Shown piece after piece: positions 9,366-18,417 of a DNA stretch of 64,000 bases. Under the pieces are notes generated by a model. That model worked only from the letters and a program-made list of their open reading frames with translations. It searched no databases and was not told where the DNA came from. The DNA comes from Nonomuraea sp. NBC_00507 (GTDB lineage: Bacteria > Actinomycetota > Actinomycetes > Streptosporangiales > Streptosporangiaceae): the NCBI RefSeq assembly GCF_036013525.1, contig NZ_CP107853.1, forward strand, positions 4,030,001 through 4,094,000, read 5' to 3'. Made by a program: the position numbers and the translations under genes. Within the stretch, counting starts at the first letter, position 1. Each line of letters opens with the position of its first letter.

Positions 9366-12172
9366 TGCGTACCAGCGAGGAGATCTATCACCGGGTCCGC
9401 TGGGACCCGCGGTTCGACCCCTCGCGCTTCGTCCTGGGGGTCGGCCAGCGGGGCGCTGCTCCCAAGCGTGTCCCGCTGCCCGCGTTCGTCCCCGGCGGCG
9501 AGATCCCCTGGCATCGGGTGCTGTTCGTGGAGGCGGACGGCGAGGTGGTGTGGGACCGGGCCAGCGGGCTGGACCGGGTCGACACCTGCGACGCCGGCCG
9601 GGTGCGGGAGCCGCGCCGCCTGCGAGCGCCGTTCTTCACGGCTCGGACGCCGCACGTCTGGGACGCCGGCTGGCGCCCCGGCTCCGGTGGCGCGGTGGCT
9701 GCTGCCAAGGCCGTACGGGTCCTGACATGGAACACGCTCTGGGACCGCTACGACAGCGAACGCATCGACACCGCCCGCCGCCGGCCCCTGCTGCTGGCGG
9801 CCCTGGAGGAGGCCGACGCGGACGTCATCGCGCTGCAAGAGGTCGAGCCCGCGCTGCTGTCCATGCTCCTGTCCGCCCCGTGGGTACGCGCCCGCTACGC
9901 CATCGGCACCGACCCTGACGGCGAGGACGTCGACGCCAGCGGGCTGTTGTTGCTCAGCCGGTTGCCCGTACGGGAGGCGGCCTGGCACGTGCTCGGGCCG
10001 TACAAGGCGCTGGCCGCTATCGTCGTGGACACCGCCGATGGTCCGCTCACGGTCGCCGTCACCCACCTGACCAGCGACCACGCCGACGACGGTGAGGACA
10101 GGCGGCAGGCGGAGATGGCGCAGCTCGCCGAGGGCTTGGCCGGCGTCGAAGGCGACCTGATCTTGGTGGGGGACTTCAACGACGGTACGGATGCGCCCGC
10201 GTCCGTGCTGGGGCTCCGGGACGCCTGGACGGAAGCCCACGGATCCGACCAGACCCCCACCTTCGACCCGCACGCCAACCCGCTGGCGGCACTCTCGTCC
10301 CTGTCCGGGAGGGCCACGCGGTTGGACCGCATCCTGCTACGCGGCCGACCACGGGTGATCTCGGCGACCCTGCGAGGCAACACACCGACCCCGGAAGGGC
10401 TGTACATCTCGGACCACTACGGGGTAGAGGCTGTCCTCGATCTCTCGCCGTCCGACCTCGCCGGGGTGCTCGACGTGCCGCCGACTGCGCGTACGGCCGT
10501 CGTCTGGGTGCCGCCGCAGGAGTTGTGGCCGCCGATTCAGCAGGTTCGACGGGAGCACGATCCGCAGTTCCACCGCTGGCCGCCGCATGTCAACCTCGTC
10601 TTCGGCTTCGTACCGGAGTCGGACTTCGAGTCGGCCGCGCCGCTGCTGGCTGCGGCGGCCGCCGAGAACGAGCCCTTCACCGTACGGCTGGAAGGGGTGC
10701 GTACCTTCCGGCATCGAGGCGACGTGACCGTCTGGCTCGACCCCGCCGCCGCAGGCCCGGCGCCCTGGACTCGCCTGCATCAAGCGCTGGAGCGGCGCTT
10801 TCCCCGCTGCAAGGGACGAGCGGAGGGTTTCACTCCGCACCTGACGCTGGGCCGAGCCAAAGATCGGCAAGGTCTGGCTGTCCGGCTCGACGGGATGACC
10901 GCACAGGTCGGTGACCTGGTGGTCCTGTCCCGCCGCGCGGACGAGCCCATGCGCCCACGTGCCCTGATCGCCCTGGGAACCGGGGAGGTCCGCTGGCTGG
11001 ATGAGACCGCGAGCGAGGAGGCGAAGCGGGCGTTCGAGCCCGATACACCCGAACAGGCGCAGCGGGAAGCCTTGGCCGGACAGGTTGCGCGGCGCTTGGG
11101 GGAGGCACTGCGTCCAGGGGTCGTGCACCTTGCCGGATCCCGCGGCATGGGCTGCGAACTCCCGGCGGCGGACCTGGACCTGGTGGCCGCGCTGCCGGGT
11201 GAAACGGACATGGCGGACGTCGAGGCGCGGGTACGGGCGGCCCTGCCCGACGCCGCCCTGGTGCGGCAGGTGATCGGCGCCAGGGTGCCGGGCCCGCGAC
11301 TACGCGTGGCCGACTTGGACGTCGACCTGGCCGTGGTCGCCACCGGACCTCTCCCCCCTTCACGGGCACTGGCCCGCCGGGCCGAGCTGGGCCAGGCGGC
11401 CGCGATCGCCCTGAGCGCGGTCAGCGATGCGGACGCTATACGCGCCGCCGTCGGCGCCGGGCACTCTCGTTTCGCCCGTCTGGCCAGGCAGGTGAAGGCA
11501 TGGGCGAGGGCGCGCGGCCTGGACGCGGCCCCGTTCGGCGGACTGCCCGGCCTTGCCTGGACGGTGCTGGCGGCATGCACCGTCCGCGAGAGCGGCGACC
11601 TGCCCGCTGACCGTCTGCTGGGGCACTTCTTCAGTACGTGGGCCGCATGGAACTGGCGAGATCCGGTCACCCTCTCGCCCACCGTCGTCTCGGCGGACCC
11701 GGCCCCGATGACGGTGATGACACCCAGCGACCCTATGCGTAACTGCGCGCGCCAGGTCTCCGCCGGCGGCCTGGATCTGCTCACGCAGGAGCTTTACCGG
11801 GCATGGGAGCTCACGGAGAACGGCCGTTCCGGCGAACTGCTCGCGCCGCCTCCCCTCCACCGCCGGCACGCGGCGTGGGCCGTGGTGACAGTGCGTTCCG
11901 AACGGGCCGAGGAGTTCGATGCGGTGGCCGGTCGGGTGCGGGGCCGCATGCTGGAGCTGATCAGCGCCTTGGAAGAGGCGGGAGTGCCAGATGTGCAGGC
12001 CTGGCCACGTCCATTCGAGACGGGGCCGGGATCAGGCCGGTACGCCATCGGATTGGGGCGTACGCCGCTGGAGGCCGCCCGGCTCGCCGAGATCATCGGC
12101 AGGTGGGGAAGAGGGCTGTCCGGGGTCACGATCGAGCGGGCCGAAGGGGGCGCGGTACCCAGCCTCGCCTGA
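9365..12172 (+). CDS. Multidomain RNA end-processing protein (DUF504-EEP-2H-nucleotidyltransferase)
   Basis: A 935-residue protein with four recognisable modules. DUF504/MJ1316 spans residues 1-75 ([21 protein letters not shown]). An EEP nuclease/phosphatase fold spans about 117-360 with N123, E159, H234, D270/N272, D321 and SDH at 349-351. A 2H phosphoesterase spans about 375-545 with HVNLVFG (H408) and HLTLG (H492). A pol-beta/CCA-like nucleotidyltransferase follows from about 565, with GS at 591-592, DLD at 603-605 and DVD at 652-654. The parts could trim, heal and extend RNA 3' ends before the upstream ligase seals them. Start ATG 9365 overlaps the ligase stop (TGATG). This module set is known from predicted RNA repair systems; its target here is unknown. 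Confidence 0.88.
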   Translation: MRTSEEIYHRVRWDPRFDPSRFVLGVGQRGAAPKRVPLPAFVPGGEIPWHRVLFVEADGEVVWDRASGLDRVDTCDAGRVREPRRLRAPFFTARTPHVWDAGWRPGSGGAVAAAKAVRVLTWNTLWDRYDSERIDTARRRPLLLAALEEADADVIALQEVEPALLSMLLSAPWVRARYAIGTDPDGEDVDASGLLLLSRLPVREAAWHVLGPYKALAAIVVDTADGPLTVAVTHLTSDHADDGEDRRQAEMAQLAEGLAGVEGDLILVGDFNDGTDAPASVLGLRDAWTEAHGSDQTPTFDPHANPLAALSSLSGRATRLDRILLRGRPRVISATLRGNTPTPEGLYISDHYGVEAVLDLSPSDLAGVLDVPPTARTAVVWVPPQELWPPIQQVRREHDPQFHRWPPHVNLVFGFVPESDFESAAPLLAAAAAENEPFTVRLEGVRTFRHRGDVTVWLDPAAAGPAPWTRLHQALERRFPRCKGRAEGFTPHLTLGRAKDRQGLAVRLDGMTAQVGDLVVLSRRADEPMRPRALIALGTGEVRWLDETASEEAKRAFEPDTPEQAQREALAGQVARRLGEALRPGVVHLAGSRGMGCELPAADLDLVAALPGETDMADVEARVRAALPDAALVRQVIGARVPGPRLRVADLDVDLAVVATGPLPPSRALARRAELGQAAAIALSAVSDADAIRAAVGAGHSRFARLARQVKAWARARGLDAAPFGGLPGLAWTVLAACTVRESGDLPADRLLGHFFSTWAAWNWRDPVTLSPTVVSADPAPMTVMTPSDPMRNCARQVSAGGLDLLTQELYRAWELTENGRSGELLAPPPLHRRHAAWAVVTVRSERAEEFDAVAGRVRGRMLELISALEEAGVPDVQAWPRPFETGPGSGRYAIGLGRTPLEAARLAEIIGRWGRGLSGVTIERAEGGAVPSLA

Positions 12173-12626
12173 CAGGGCCTCGAGATCTACCGGGGGACGG
12201 CTGGCCGCGGAACTCGGCGGTCACGCTCTGGACCAGCTGATTCATGTGCTCCAACTCGGCGTTGGTGGGCTCTCGGCGAAGCTTGACCTGGAGTGCAAAG
12301 TCGTCGTTCTCGATGGTCACGTCAAGTTCCTCAAGAAGATCACGTGGCAGGCTGCAGAGACGAACTCGCTTAACGCCACGACGAGCGGGCCTGGGAGCTC
12401 CTGCACCAGCCCGAGTCTGCAGCTGCTTCTCCGAGGGCTTCCATTGCCGCCGCGATCGCAGACCAGGTCGGTACGAGGTCGGCCGCTGTGGCCAGGATCC
12501 AGGAGGCCAGCGGACGGAGCCGCCTGTGACACCTTCGAGAAAATGTTGAGAACTTGGCCGACAAATTGTGGGATAGAGCTACATTTAAATGTCGAGGATC
12601 TGTCGGAGGATTTGTGGGGTAGCTTG
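12173..12626. other. Gap with possible degraded minus-strand reading frame
   Basis: On the minus strand, one frame across roughly 12190-12400 reads RVRLCSLPRDLLEELDVTIE, then NDDFALQVKLRREPTNAELE and HMNQLVQ, which looks like real protein and not a shadow. No start codon with a ribosome binding site is visible upstream, and the upstream part turns proline-rich. It may be the end of a lost gene. AT-rich sequence at 12540-12610 probably holds the promoter of the next gene. Confidence 0.3.
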
Positions 12627-13895
12627 ATGGCGGACGGGCTGCGCGGTGTGATTCCCAGGCGCGCGCTGGAGCTCGCTGAGGAATCACTTTCGTCGTTCCG
12701 CGTCGTGGTCATGCACGGCGCTCGCCAAACAGGCAAGACCACCTTGGCCAGGCAACTGGCGGGGCGCCTCGGTGCCGGGTACGTCACGCTCGATCGCGGA
12801 GAGGACCGAGATGCCGCTCAGCGGGATCCCCGCACGTATCTCAGTGAACTGGGCACACCTCTAGCGATCGATGAGGTACAGCGAGTTGGCGAGCCCCTGG
12901 TCTTGGCAATCAAAGAGGTGGTGGACAACGACAACCGTCCCGGGCAGTTCCTCCTGACCGGGTCCAGTAACTTCCTCACCGTCCCGTCCATAGCTGAGAC
13001 GCTGGCCGGCCGCGTCGACCTTCTCACGTTGTGGCCGCTCTCGATGGGGGAGCTGACTGGTGGTAGCGATGATTTCATTGATCGCGCCTTGAGTGACCCC
13101 GCGGCCCTGATCCACTACGACCGGCCCACCCTAGATCGCCAGACGTACTTCGAGTATCTGTGCGCGGGGGGATATCCCGAGGTGCAGCGCTTCGCGGGGA
13201 GGTCTCGCGGTCGTTGGTTCCGGCAATACGTTCGGACCGTTCTGCACCGAGAGGTCCAGGTAGCTGCCGACATACGCCGAGCCGATGAGTTGCTCAACAT
13301 GGTCCATCTCTTCGCGGCGACCACCTCGCAGGAGCTCGTGATGAGCACGGTCGCGAATCGGCTGGGCCTGGATCGCGTAACCGCGTCCACTTACCAGCCA
13401 TGGCTGGAAACCACGTTCCTGGTGCATCGCTTGCCGGCATGGAGCAGGAACCTGTCGGCCAGGGTGGTCAAGAGGCCCAAGCTCTACATGAGTGATACGG
13501 GAGTCGCGGCTGGGCTGTTGGGCAAGGATGCCACAGCGCTGCGCCGTCCTACAGATCCCGCAGCGGGTGCGATGTTCGAGACCTTCGTGGTCAACGAACT
13601 CGCCAAGCAGCTCACTTGGAGCAACACCCTGGCCAGGATGTTCCACTTCCGTGAGTCCGGTGGTATGGAAGTGGACATCGTGCTCGAAACTGCGGATGGT
13701 CGCGTGCTCGGCATCGAGGTGAAAGCGAGCTCCACCCCGCGCGAGGAGGACTTCCGTGGGCTCTCCTACTTGCGTGATCGTCTCGAGCGGTGTGGTGACT
13801 CGTTCGTGGGTGGGATCGTCCTGCATACCGGAGAGCGCCGTCTGTCGTTTGGCGACCGGCTATGGGCCCTGCCGGCCTCCGACATCTGGGGATGA
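12627..13895 (+). CDS. AAA_14/DUF4143 ATP-binding protein
   Basis: A 422-residue ATPase. Walker A is GARQTGKTT near residue 35, Walker B-like PLAIDEVQRV near 80, and the sensor LLTGSSNFL follows. The C-terminal DUF4143 domain has YFEYLCAGGYPEV, KLYMSDTGVAAGL and a PD-(D/E)XK-like ending, EVDIVLETADGRVLGIEVKA. This is the common family of ATPases with a restriction-nuclease-like tail, found scattered in bacteria; its biological role is not settled. ATG 12627 follows a GGGG run. The gene stands alone between accessory genes. Confidence 0.9.
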   Translation: MADGLRGVIPRRALELAEESLSSFRVVVMHGARQTGKTTLARQLAGRLGAGYVTLDRGEDRDAAQRDPRTYLSELGTPLAIDEVQRVGEPLVLAIKEVVDNDNRPGQFLLTGSSNFLTVPSIAETLAGRVDLLTLWPLSMGELTGGSDDFIDRALSDPAALIHYDRPTLDRQTYFEYLCAGGYPEVQRFAGRSRGRWFRQYVRTVLHREVQVAADIRRADELLNMVHLFAATTSQELVMSTVANRLGLDRVTASTYQPWLETTFLVHRLPAWSRNLSARVVKRPKLYMSDTGVAAGLLGKDATALRRPTDPAAGAMFETFVVNELAKQLTWSNTLARMFHFRESGGMEVDIVLETADGRVLGIEVKASSTPREEDFRGLSYLRDRLERCGDSFVGGIVLHTGERRLSFGDRLWALPASDIWG

Positions 13896-14140
13896 CGGTC
13901 CTTCTGGTTGCGCCGTCGAGCCTCGGCCACGGCCGCCTCGCCGCCGGACGTGTCCCCGACGATCAGCAAGATGGCCATGCGCCACAGATCGAACACGGAC
14001 AAGATCCGGATCCAAAGCGCTGGCTGATCAGGTGGCTCAATCGGGGCAGTCGAATTTGCCTTTCTTCCGCCAGCAGGCGCGCGCCCTATCCCGTTCCCCT
14101 GGCTCGCCTCGATCGGCATGTACGAGCGAGCTCGCGCCGA

Positions 14141-14786
14141 CTACTTCGTGCTTCCGCCCGTACGGAGGGTGGTCTCCCAGCCTAGGAAACGGCGGCGTAG
14201 CGCTTGGACATCCTGGTCGCTGAGCCCATGGCTCGATAGGGCCCGATCGGAGATACGTTCCAATGCGGACAGAGCAACCGCGAACATCCCTTCATCGAAC
14301 CCGGGATCTGCCGCTGTGGCTAGCGTGATCAACTGGTCGGCGCTGTAACGGCCGCTGGCGAGGATGGCGAAGGTGTCGACGAAATCACGGACCTCGGCTC
14401 TGCTGTAGAGCGCAGCGATCTTGTTGCCGACCGCGTCGTCGGGGTGGAGTACGGGGCCGATCTCAAGCCGTACCGGTGAATGGGCGCGAATCGACGCCCA
14501 TCTCGACTCTCACGGATCTCTCCTCGGCATCCGTGACCTGCAATCGAGCGAAGCCGGCCTTCTGGAGCTCGATCTCCACCTTCAAGCCGGCGTTGTGATA
14601 GGCCGCTTCGGCCGATGCAACCGCAGCCTCGAACTTGCCGCCTGCGGCGGTGAATAGATCGACGTCCTCCGATCGACGGGTCAGGAATCCATGGACCTGA
14701 ACGGCGTAGCCACCGGCAAGAGCGAACCCGAATCGCTCTGTCGCTGCGAGACCGATCCGTGTGACAAGTTCATGCAAGGGCTCCAT
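14141..14786 (-). pseudogene. AbiEii-like nucleotidyltransferase, frameshifted
   Basis: The first part reads MEPLHELVTRIGLAATERFG, FALAGGYAVQVHG and SEDVDLFTAAGG, the nucleotidyltransferase GG...DVD signature of AbiEii-type toxins. It ends prematurely at 14463. Shifting frame by one base near 14490 restores RAHSPVRLEIGPVLHPDDAV, GNKIAALYSRAEVRDFVD and the rest to a stop at 14141. The whole product would be about 214 residues. One base too many (or two missing) at 14485-14495 therefore breaks it. No AbiEi antitoxin gene is adjacent. Sequencing error is an alternative cause. Confidence 0.75.
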
Positions 14787-15081
14787 GGGACCTACGCCAC
14801 CCGTCGTAGCGTTGGGAAGCTTGTTTCCCACGCCTGCCTCGCCTCAATAGGCAAATAAAGGCGAGGCCAGACCCGGATCAGTGTTTCGCGGTTCAGGTAT
14901 GTTCGTAGGTCGTCAAAAATGGACCGCTTCGCGGGTCACGCGCTCGTACATCAGAACGCATGCCGTCGCGGTGTCCCGGCCCAAGGACGTGGCCGGCCTG
15001 ATCCGCGAGGCGGTCACGGCCACCTCGGCCTGACCTTTCGCCCGCCCGGGCGGTTGCCCGATGACCGCTCCCCGCCGGTGC

Positions 15082-15741
15082 TCACACGCTGCGCAGGACC
15101 GAGACCACGATGCCCAGCACCACGGCGCCGTCGCCGTCGATGACGTCGTAGGCGGGGTTGCGCGGTTCGAGAAGGACGTGCCCGCCGCGCCGACGGAACA
15201 CCTTGACCGTGGCCTCGCCGTCGATCATCGCGGCGACGATCTGGCCCGAGTGCGCCTCGGGCTGCTGCCGCACCACGACGATGTCGCCGTCGCAGATCGC
15301 GGCGTCGATCATCGAATCGCCCCGCACCCGCAGGCCGAACACGTTGCCGCGCCCGGTGAGGTCGCGGGGCAGGGTCAGCATGTCGTCCATGTGCTCGTCG
15401 GCCAGGATGGGAGTGCCCGCGGCGATGTCGCCGACCACGGGCACGCTCACCAGGTCGCCGGCCGGCTCCGGCGCCGAGGCCCGCAGGAACAGGCGTACGT
15501 CGATCGGCCGGGTCATGGTGGCGCCCCGGCGGAGGAACCCCTGCTCCTCCAGGCTCCTCAAGTGCTTCGACACCGACGAGGACGACCGCAGCCCGACCGC
15601 GTCGCCGATCTCGCGGGAGCTCGGTGGGTATCCGTGCCTGACCACCCAGTCCCGGATCATGGCCAGAATGCGCTGCTGGCGCTGCGGCAGGGACGAGACG
15701 TCCAGGTACTCGAACGGGTCAGCGTCGTCGTAGGTGGTCAC
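15082..15741 (-). CDS. LexA-like S24 repressor
   Basis: A 219-residue LexA family protein. The winged helix (PSSREIGDAVGLRSSSSVSK) lies near residues 40-62. A cleavage site AAG follows VPVVGDI near residue 112, the catalytic serine is in RGDSMIDAAI and the catalytic lysine in GEATVKVF. It starts at GTG 15741, only 29 bases after the quinone oxidoreductase stop, so it is probably the second gene of that operon. I see no SOS box in front of it, which is unusual for the master LexA and suggests a paralogue with another regulon. The domain order and catalytic dyad are intact. Confidence 0.85.
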   Translation of the reverse strand: MTTYDDADPFEYLDVSSLPQRQQRILAMIRDWVVRHGYPPSSREIGDAVGLRSSSSVSKHLRSLEEQGFLRRGATMTRPIDVRLFLRASAPEPAGDLVSVPVVGDIAAGTPILADEHMDDMLTLPRDLTGRGNVFGLRVRGDSMIDAAICDGDIVVVRQQPEAHSGQIVAAMIDGEATVKVFRRRGGHVLLEPRNPAYDVIDGDGAVVLGIVVSVLRSV

Positions 15742-15770
15742 CTGCGAAATGCTAAGGCCGTCTCGGCCGT

Positions 15771-16736
15771 TCAGTCGGCCACCTGGAGCACGATCTTGCC
15801 CTGGATGTGCCCATGCTCGGCCCGTTCGTGCGCCTTGGCCGCGTCGCGGAGCGGGAAGACGGAGTCGACGCCGGTCCGGAGGCGGCCCTCGTCCATCAGC
15901 CGGGCCAGCTCCGCCATCTGCCCCCCGTCGGAACGCACCTGGCGCCCGCGCTTCTCGATGCCCCGCCTGGCCATCTCCTCCTCGCCGTACTCCCCGAGGA
16001 AGATGGGGCTGTACACGCCGCCGTCCTTGATCGCCGGCAGCAGCCGGTACGCCTGGGGCCCGCCGACGCTGTCGAGCACGCAGTCCACGTCCCGCACCGC
16101 CTCCCCGGCCACCTTCTGTGTGTAGTCGACGAACTCGGCCACCCCCAGCTCCTTCAGGAACGCTTCATGGCGCCCGGAGGCGACGCCGATCACGTGGCAG
16201 CCGGCGTCCTTGGCAAGCTGCACGGCGAAGTGCCCCACGCCGCCGGCCGCCCCGTTCACGAGCACCCTGCTGCCCGGCTCCAGCTTGATGTGGTCGAACA
16301 GGAACTGGTACGCGGTGAGCCCGGCCATCGGCACGCCCGCCGCGTGCAGGTGATCGACGGACTCGGGCTTCCTGGCGAGGTCCCCGACGGGCGAGGTGGT
16401 GTACTCGGCGTACGCCCTGGCTCCCAGGCTCGGGAAACGGAGGAGGCCGAACACCTCGTCCCCCACCTGCCACTCGGTGACGCCGGGCCCGAGCGCGGCC
16501 ACGACGCCCGACACGTCGGTGCCCGGCGTGAACGGCAGGGGCACCTGCGGCCGCATGCCCTCGGGGATGTTGGCGAAGCCCCTGCGGGCGTACCAGTCGG
16601 GCGGGTTCACCCCGGCGGCGTGGACGCGGAGCAGGACCTCTCCGGGCCCCGGCTCGGGCCGGGCGATCTCCTCGTACGCGAGCACCTCCGGTCCACCCAG
16701 GGTGTGGACGCGCACGGCATGCATGGTCGCGGGCAT
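15771..16736 (-). CDS. Zinc-free NADP-dependent quinone oxidoreductase (MDR)
   Basis: A 321-residue medium-chain dehydrogenase/reductase. The GroES-like start (HAVRVHTLGGPEVLAYEE) precedes a Rossmann domain with VNGAAGGVGHFAVQLAKDAG. The catalytic zinc ligands of alcohol dehydrogenases are missing, as in zeta-crystallin-type quinone reductases. ATG 16736 has GGGAGAG just upstream. It is divergent from a TetR gene, and two palindromes lie between them, so it is probably the TetR-controlled target, reducing electrophilic quinones or enones. The LexA-like gene follows on the same strand. Confidence 0.88.
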   Translation of the reverse strand: MPATMHAVRVHTLGGPEVLAYEEIARPEPGPGEVLLRVHAAGVNPPDWYARRGFANIPEGMRPQVPLPFTPGTDVSGVVAALGPGVTEWQVGDEVFGLLRFPSLGARAYAEYTTSPVGDLARKPESVDHLHAAGVPMAGLTAYQFLFDHIKLEPGSRVLVNGAAGGVGHFAVQLAKDAGCHVIGVASGRHEAFLKELGVAEFVDYTQKVAGEAVRDVDCVLDSVGGPQAYRLLPAIKDGGVYSPIFLGEYGEEEMARRGIEKRGRQVRSDGGQMAELARLMDEGRLRTGVDSVFPLRDAAKAHERAEHGHIQGKIVLQVAD

Positions 16737-16774
16737 GATCTCTCCCATATCCGAATCGGCCCCGGCTATGATGC

Positions 16775-16811
16775 GGAGCAGTGCTCCGAATCGTAACCGG
16801 GGCACTGCTCC
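16775..16811. promoter_or_regulatory. Twin TetR operators
   Basis: GGAGCAGTGCTCC (16775-16787) is a perfect palindrome around a central base. GGGGCACTGCTCC (16799-16811) is a one-mismatch copy. Their centres are 24 bp apart, in the 99-bp space between the divergent quinone oxidoreductase and TetR genes. This is the usual place for sites bound by the local TetR protein. Confidence 0.75.
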
Positions 16812-16835
16812 ACTTGTCAATGGGAAGGATCGTGT

Positions 16836-17453
16836 ATGCCGGGCAAACCACCGGATACCGCTGCGCCGAAACCGTCCCCCGAGTTGCGCGCCGACGCGCG
16901 GCGCAACCGGGAGCGCATCCTCGCCGTGGCGCGGGTCGTCGTCGAGGAGCAGGGGACCGAGGCGTCCCTGCGCGACATCGCCCGGCGCGCGCAGGTCGGG
17001 CTCGGGACGCTCTACCGGCACTTCCCCACCCGGGAGGCGCTGCTGGAGGCGCTGCTGCGGCAGAGCTTCGACCGGCTCGCCGCGCGGGCGGAGGACCTGG
17101 GCGAGAGCGCGACGCCGTACGAGGCGCTGGTGGAGTTCCTGGGGGAGCTGATCGGGGGCGCGGGCGTCTACCGGGGGCTGGCCGCGTCGATGATGGCCAC
17201 GATCAGCGACGAGGGGTCCCCGCTGCACACGTCCTGCGCGGCGATGCGCTCGGCGGCCGGCCGCCTCCTGGAGCGCGCCCAGACGGCCGGCCGCATCAGG
17301 GCCGACGTCGACGGGACGGACGTGTTCGCGCTGGCCAACGCGCTCAGCTGGATCACCGACCAGGCGCCGTCGCTCGCCCCGCGCCGCGACCACCTCTTCG
17401 CGCTCGTCATGGCCGGCCTCGCCCCGCCCGCGGACCACCCCTCCCGGTCATGA
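16836..17453 (+). CDS. TetR-family repressor
   Basis: A 205-residue TetR protein. The N-terminal helix-turn-helix reads ASLRDIARRAQVGLGTLYRH then FPTREALLEALL, near residues 45-75. The C-terminal half is a helical ligand domain of the usual length. It is divergent from the quinone oxidoreductase and is preceded by the twin palindromes at 16775-16811, so it likely represses both its own gene and the reductase until an electrophilic ligand binds. Its 3' end overlaps the convergent oxidase remnant by six bases. Confidence 0.9.
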   Translation: MPGKPPDTAAPKPSPELRADARRNRERILAVARVVVEEQGTEASLRDIARRAQVGLGTLYRHFPTREALLEALLRQSFDRLAARAEDLGESATPYEALVEFLGELIGGAGVYRGLAASMMATISDEGSPLHTSCAAMRSAAGRLLERAQTAGRIRADVDGTDVFALANALSWITDQAPSLAPRRDHLFALVMAGLAPPADHPSRS

Positions 17454-17905
17454 GGCGACGTGGCCGACGCGGAAGAAGCCGTCCGGGTCGTAGGCTCGCT
17501 TGACCTCGCGCAGCCGCCGGTAGTCGTCGGTCGCGAACGCCGCCGTCGTCCTGGACGGATCAGCCAGGAAGTTCAGGAACGTCCCGCCGTTGGCGTACGG
17601 GCGCAGCTCCTCCGCTAGCCCCGGCACGACGGTGTCGACGATGACCGACAGCTTCGTGCCGCGGTGGCTGACCGGACCGGCGTCCTGGCCCGAGCGGCCC
17701 ATGGCGCCGCCCCAGTGGCGGATCTCGATGGTCTGCGCGTGCTCGGCGGCCCGCACCAGCGTGCCGATCACCTCGTCGGGCACTGTCTCGAACATGTCCA
17801 TGTGCCGGTTCGGCGTGCCGCCCATGGAGGTGACCGCGTACGTGTCCGGGCGCGTCTCGTCTAGCAGCGCCGGACCCGCCGCCCGCCACAGCGGCGCGAG
17901 TAGCC
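17448..17905 (-). pseudogene. C-terminal remnant of a berberine-bridge-type FAD oxidase
   Basis: About 150 residues are left, including PNRHMDMFETVPDEVI, ANGGTFLNFLADPS and the ending LREVKRAYDPDGFFRVGH. These are the C-terminal substrate and BBE segments of FAD-linked oxidases. The FAD-binding N-terminus (usually over 250 residues) is absent: at about 17905 the similarity stops, and the sequence becomes an oppositely oriented XRE gene. The open frame continues upstream but only as antisense of that gene. Insertion or deletion at this junction removed the front of the oxidase. Confidence 0.65.
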
Positions 17906-17909
17906 GATC

Positions 17910-18227
17910 ATGACGGGCTACGTTCGCTGGAAGGATGTTCGCGCCGAATATGTCAGTCGCGCCGGCGGTGAGGAGGCCGTGGAGGCCGGCAAGCAGGAAC
18001 TCCTGGCCAAGGTTCGGGGACACCGGCTCGCGGAAATCCGCCGTAGCCAGGGGCTGACCCAGCGGGATCTGACGGAGCGTATGGGAGTTACGAAGGGGCG
18101 CATTTCACAGATCGAGCAAGGCAAGATCTCAGGCCAAGATGTCTTGACGCGCTATGCCGTCGCCCTTGGCGGTCGTCTCCACCAGTCGATCTACTTCGAT
18201 GACGGTGACATCGCCGCCATCGCCTGA
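17910..18227 (+). CDS. Orphan XRE antitoxin (HigA-like)
   Basis: A 105-residue protein with a central helix-turn-helix (QGLTQRDLTERMGVTKGRIS) and the conserved ending VALGGRLHQSIYFDDGD of HigA-like antitoxins. Such genes normally follow a HigB toxin gene with a small gap. Here the preceding sequence is the oxidase remnant, so the toxin has been lost or never came along. It may act as a solitary repressor or an anti-toxin. A strong convergent terminator follows at 18366. Confidence 0.75.
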   Translation: MTGYVRWKDVRAEYVSRAGGEEAVEAGKQELLAKVRGHRLAEIRRSQGLTQRDLTERMGVTKGRISQIEQGKISGQDVLTRYAVALGGRLHQSIYFDDGDIAAIA

Positions 18228-18279
18228 GTCGTTGGCCTACCGCGTCGCGGCTCATGTGAAGCCCATTGTGCAGGGGAGC

Positions 18280-18316
18280 GCGAGGGGCTCTGCCCCTCGC
18301 CCCGGGCGAAGCCCGG
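18280..18316. repeat. Two adjacent hairpins
   Basis: GCGAGGGGC-TCT-GCCCCTCGC (18280-18300) is followed at once by CCGGGC-GAA-GCCCGG (18302-18316). Both are perfect stems. They lie 53 bases after the XRE gene and lack a T-run, so they may be dispersed REP-like hairpins and not terminators. Confidence 0.5.
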
Positions 18317-18365
18317 TAAGAACAGTCCGAGCGAAGCGAGGTCCGCGCAACTGAGGGAAGCCAAA

Positions 18366-18404
18366 GGCGAGGGCCCGGCCTGTGCCGCCGGGCCCTCGCC
18401 TTTT
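18366..18404. terminator. Bidirectional rho-independent terminator
   Basis: A perfect 14-bp stem (GGCGAGGGCCCGGC / GCCGGGCCCTCGCC) with a seven-base loop is followed by TTTT on the plus strand. On the minus strand the downstream bases read TTTGG. It sits between the convergent XRE gene and the first protease gene. Confidence 0.85.
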
Positions 18405-18417
18405 CCCCTGGCAGGGC

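Noticed and set aside
13766..14119. A 117-codon minus-strand frame after the DUF4143 gene
   Set aside because: It partly overlaps the 3' end of the DUF4143 gene in antisense and shows no recognisable family.
14919..15030. A plus-strand peptide ending AVAVSRPKDVAGLIREAVTA
   Set aside because: It looks like the end of a protein but has no start, no family and no support from context, so I did not annotate it.
15742..15770. Possible SOS box in front of the LexA-like gene
   Set aside because: The 29-bp gap has no palindromic GAAC/GTTC site. The gene is read as part of the oxidoreductase operon.
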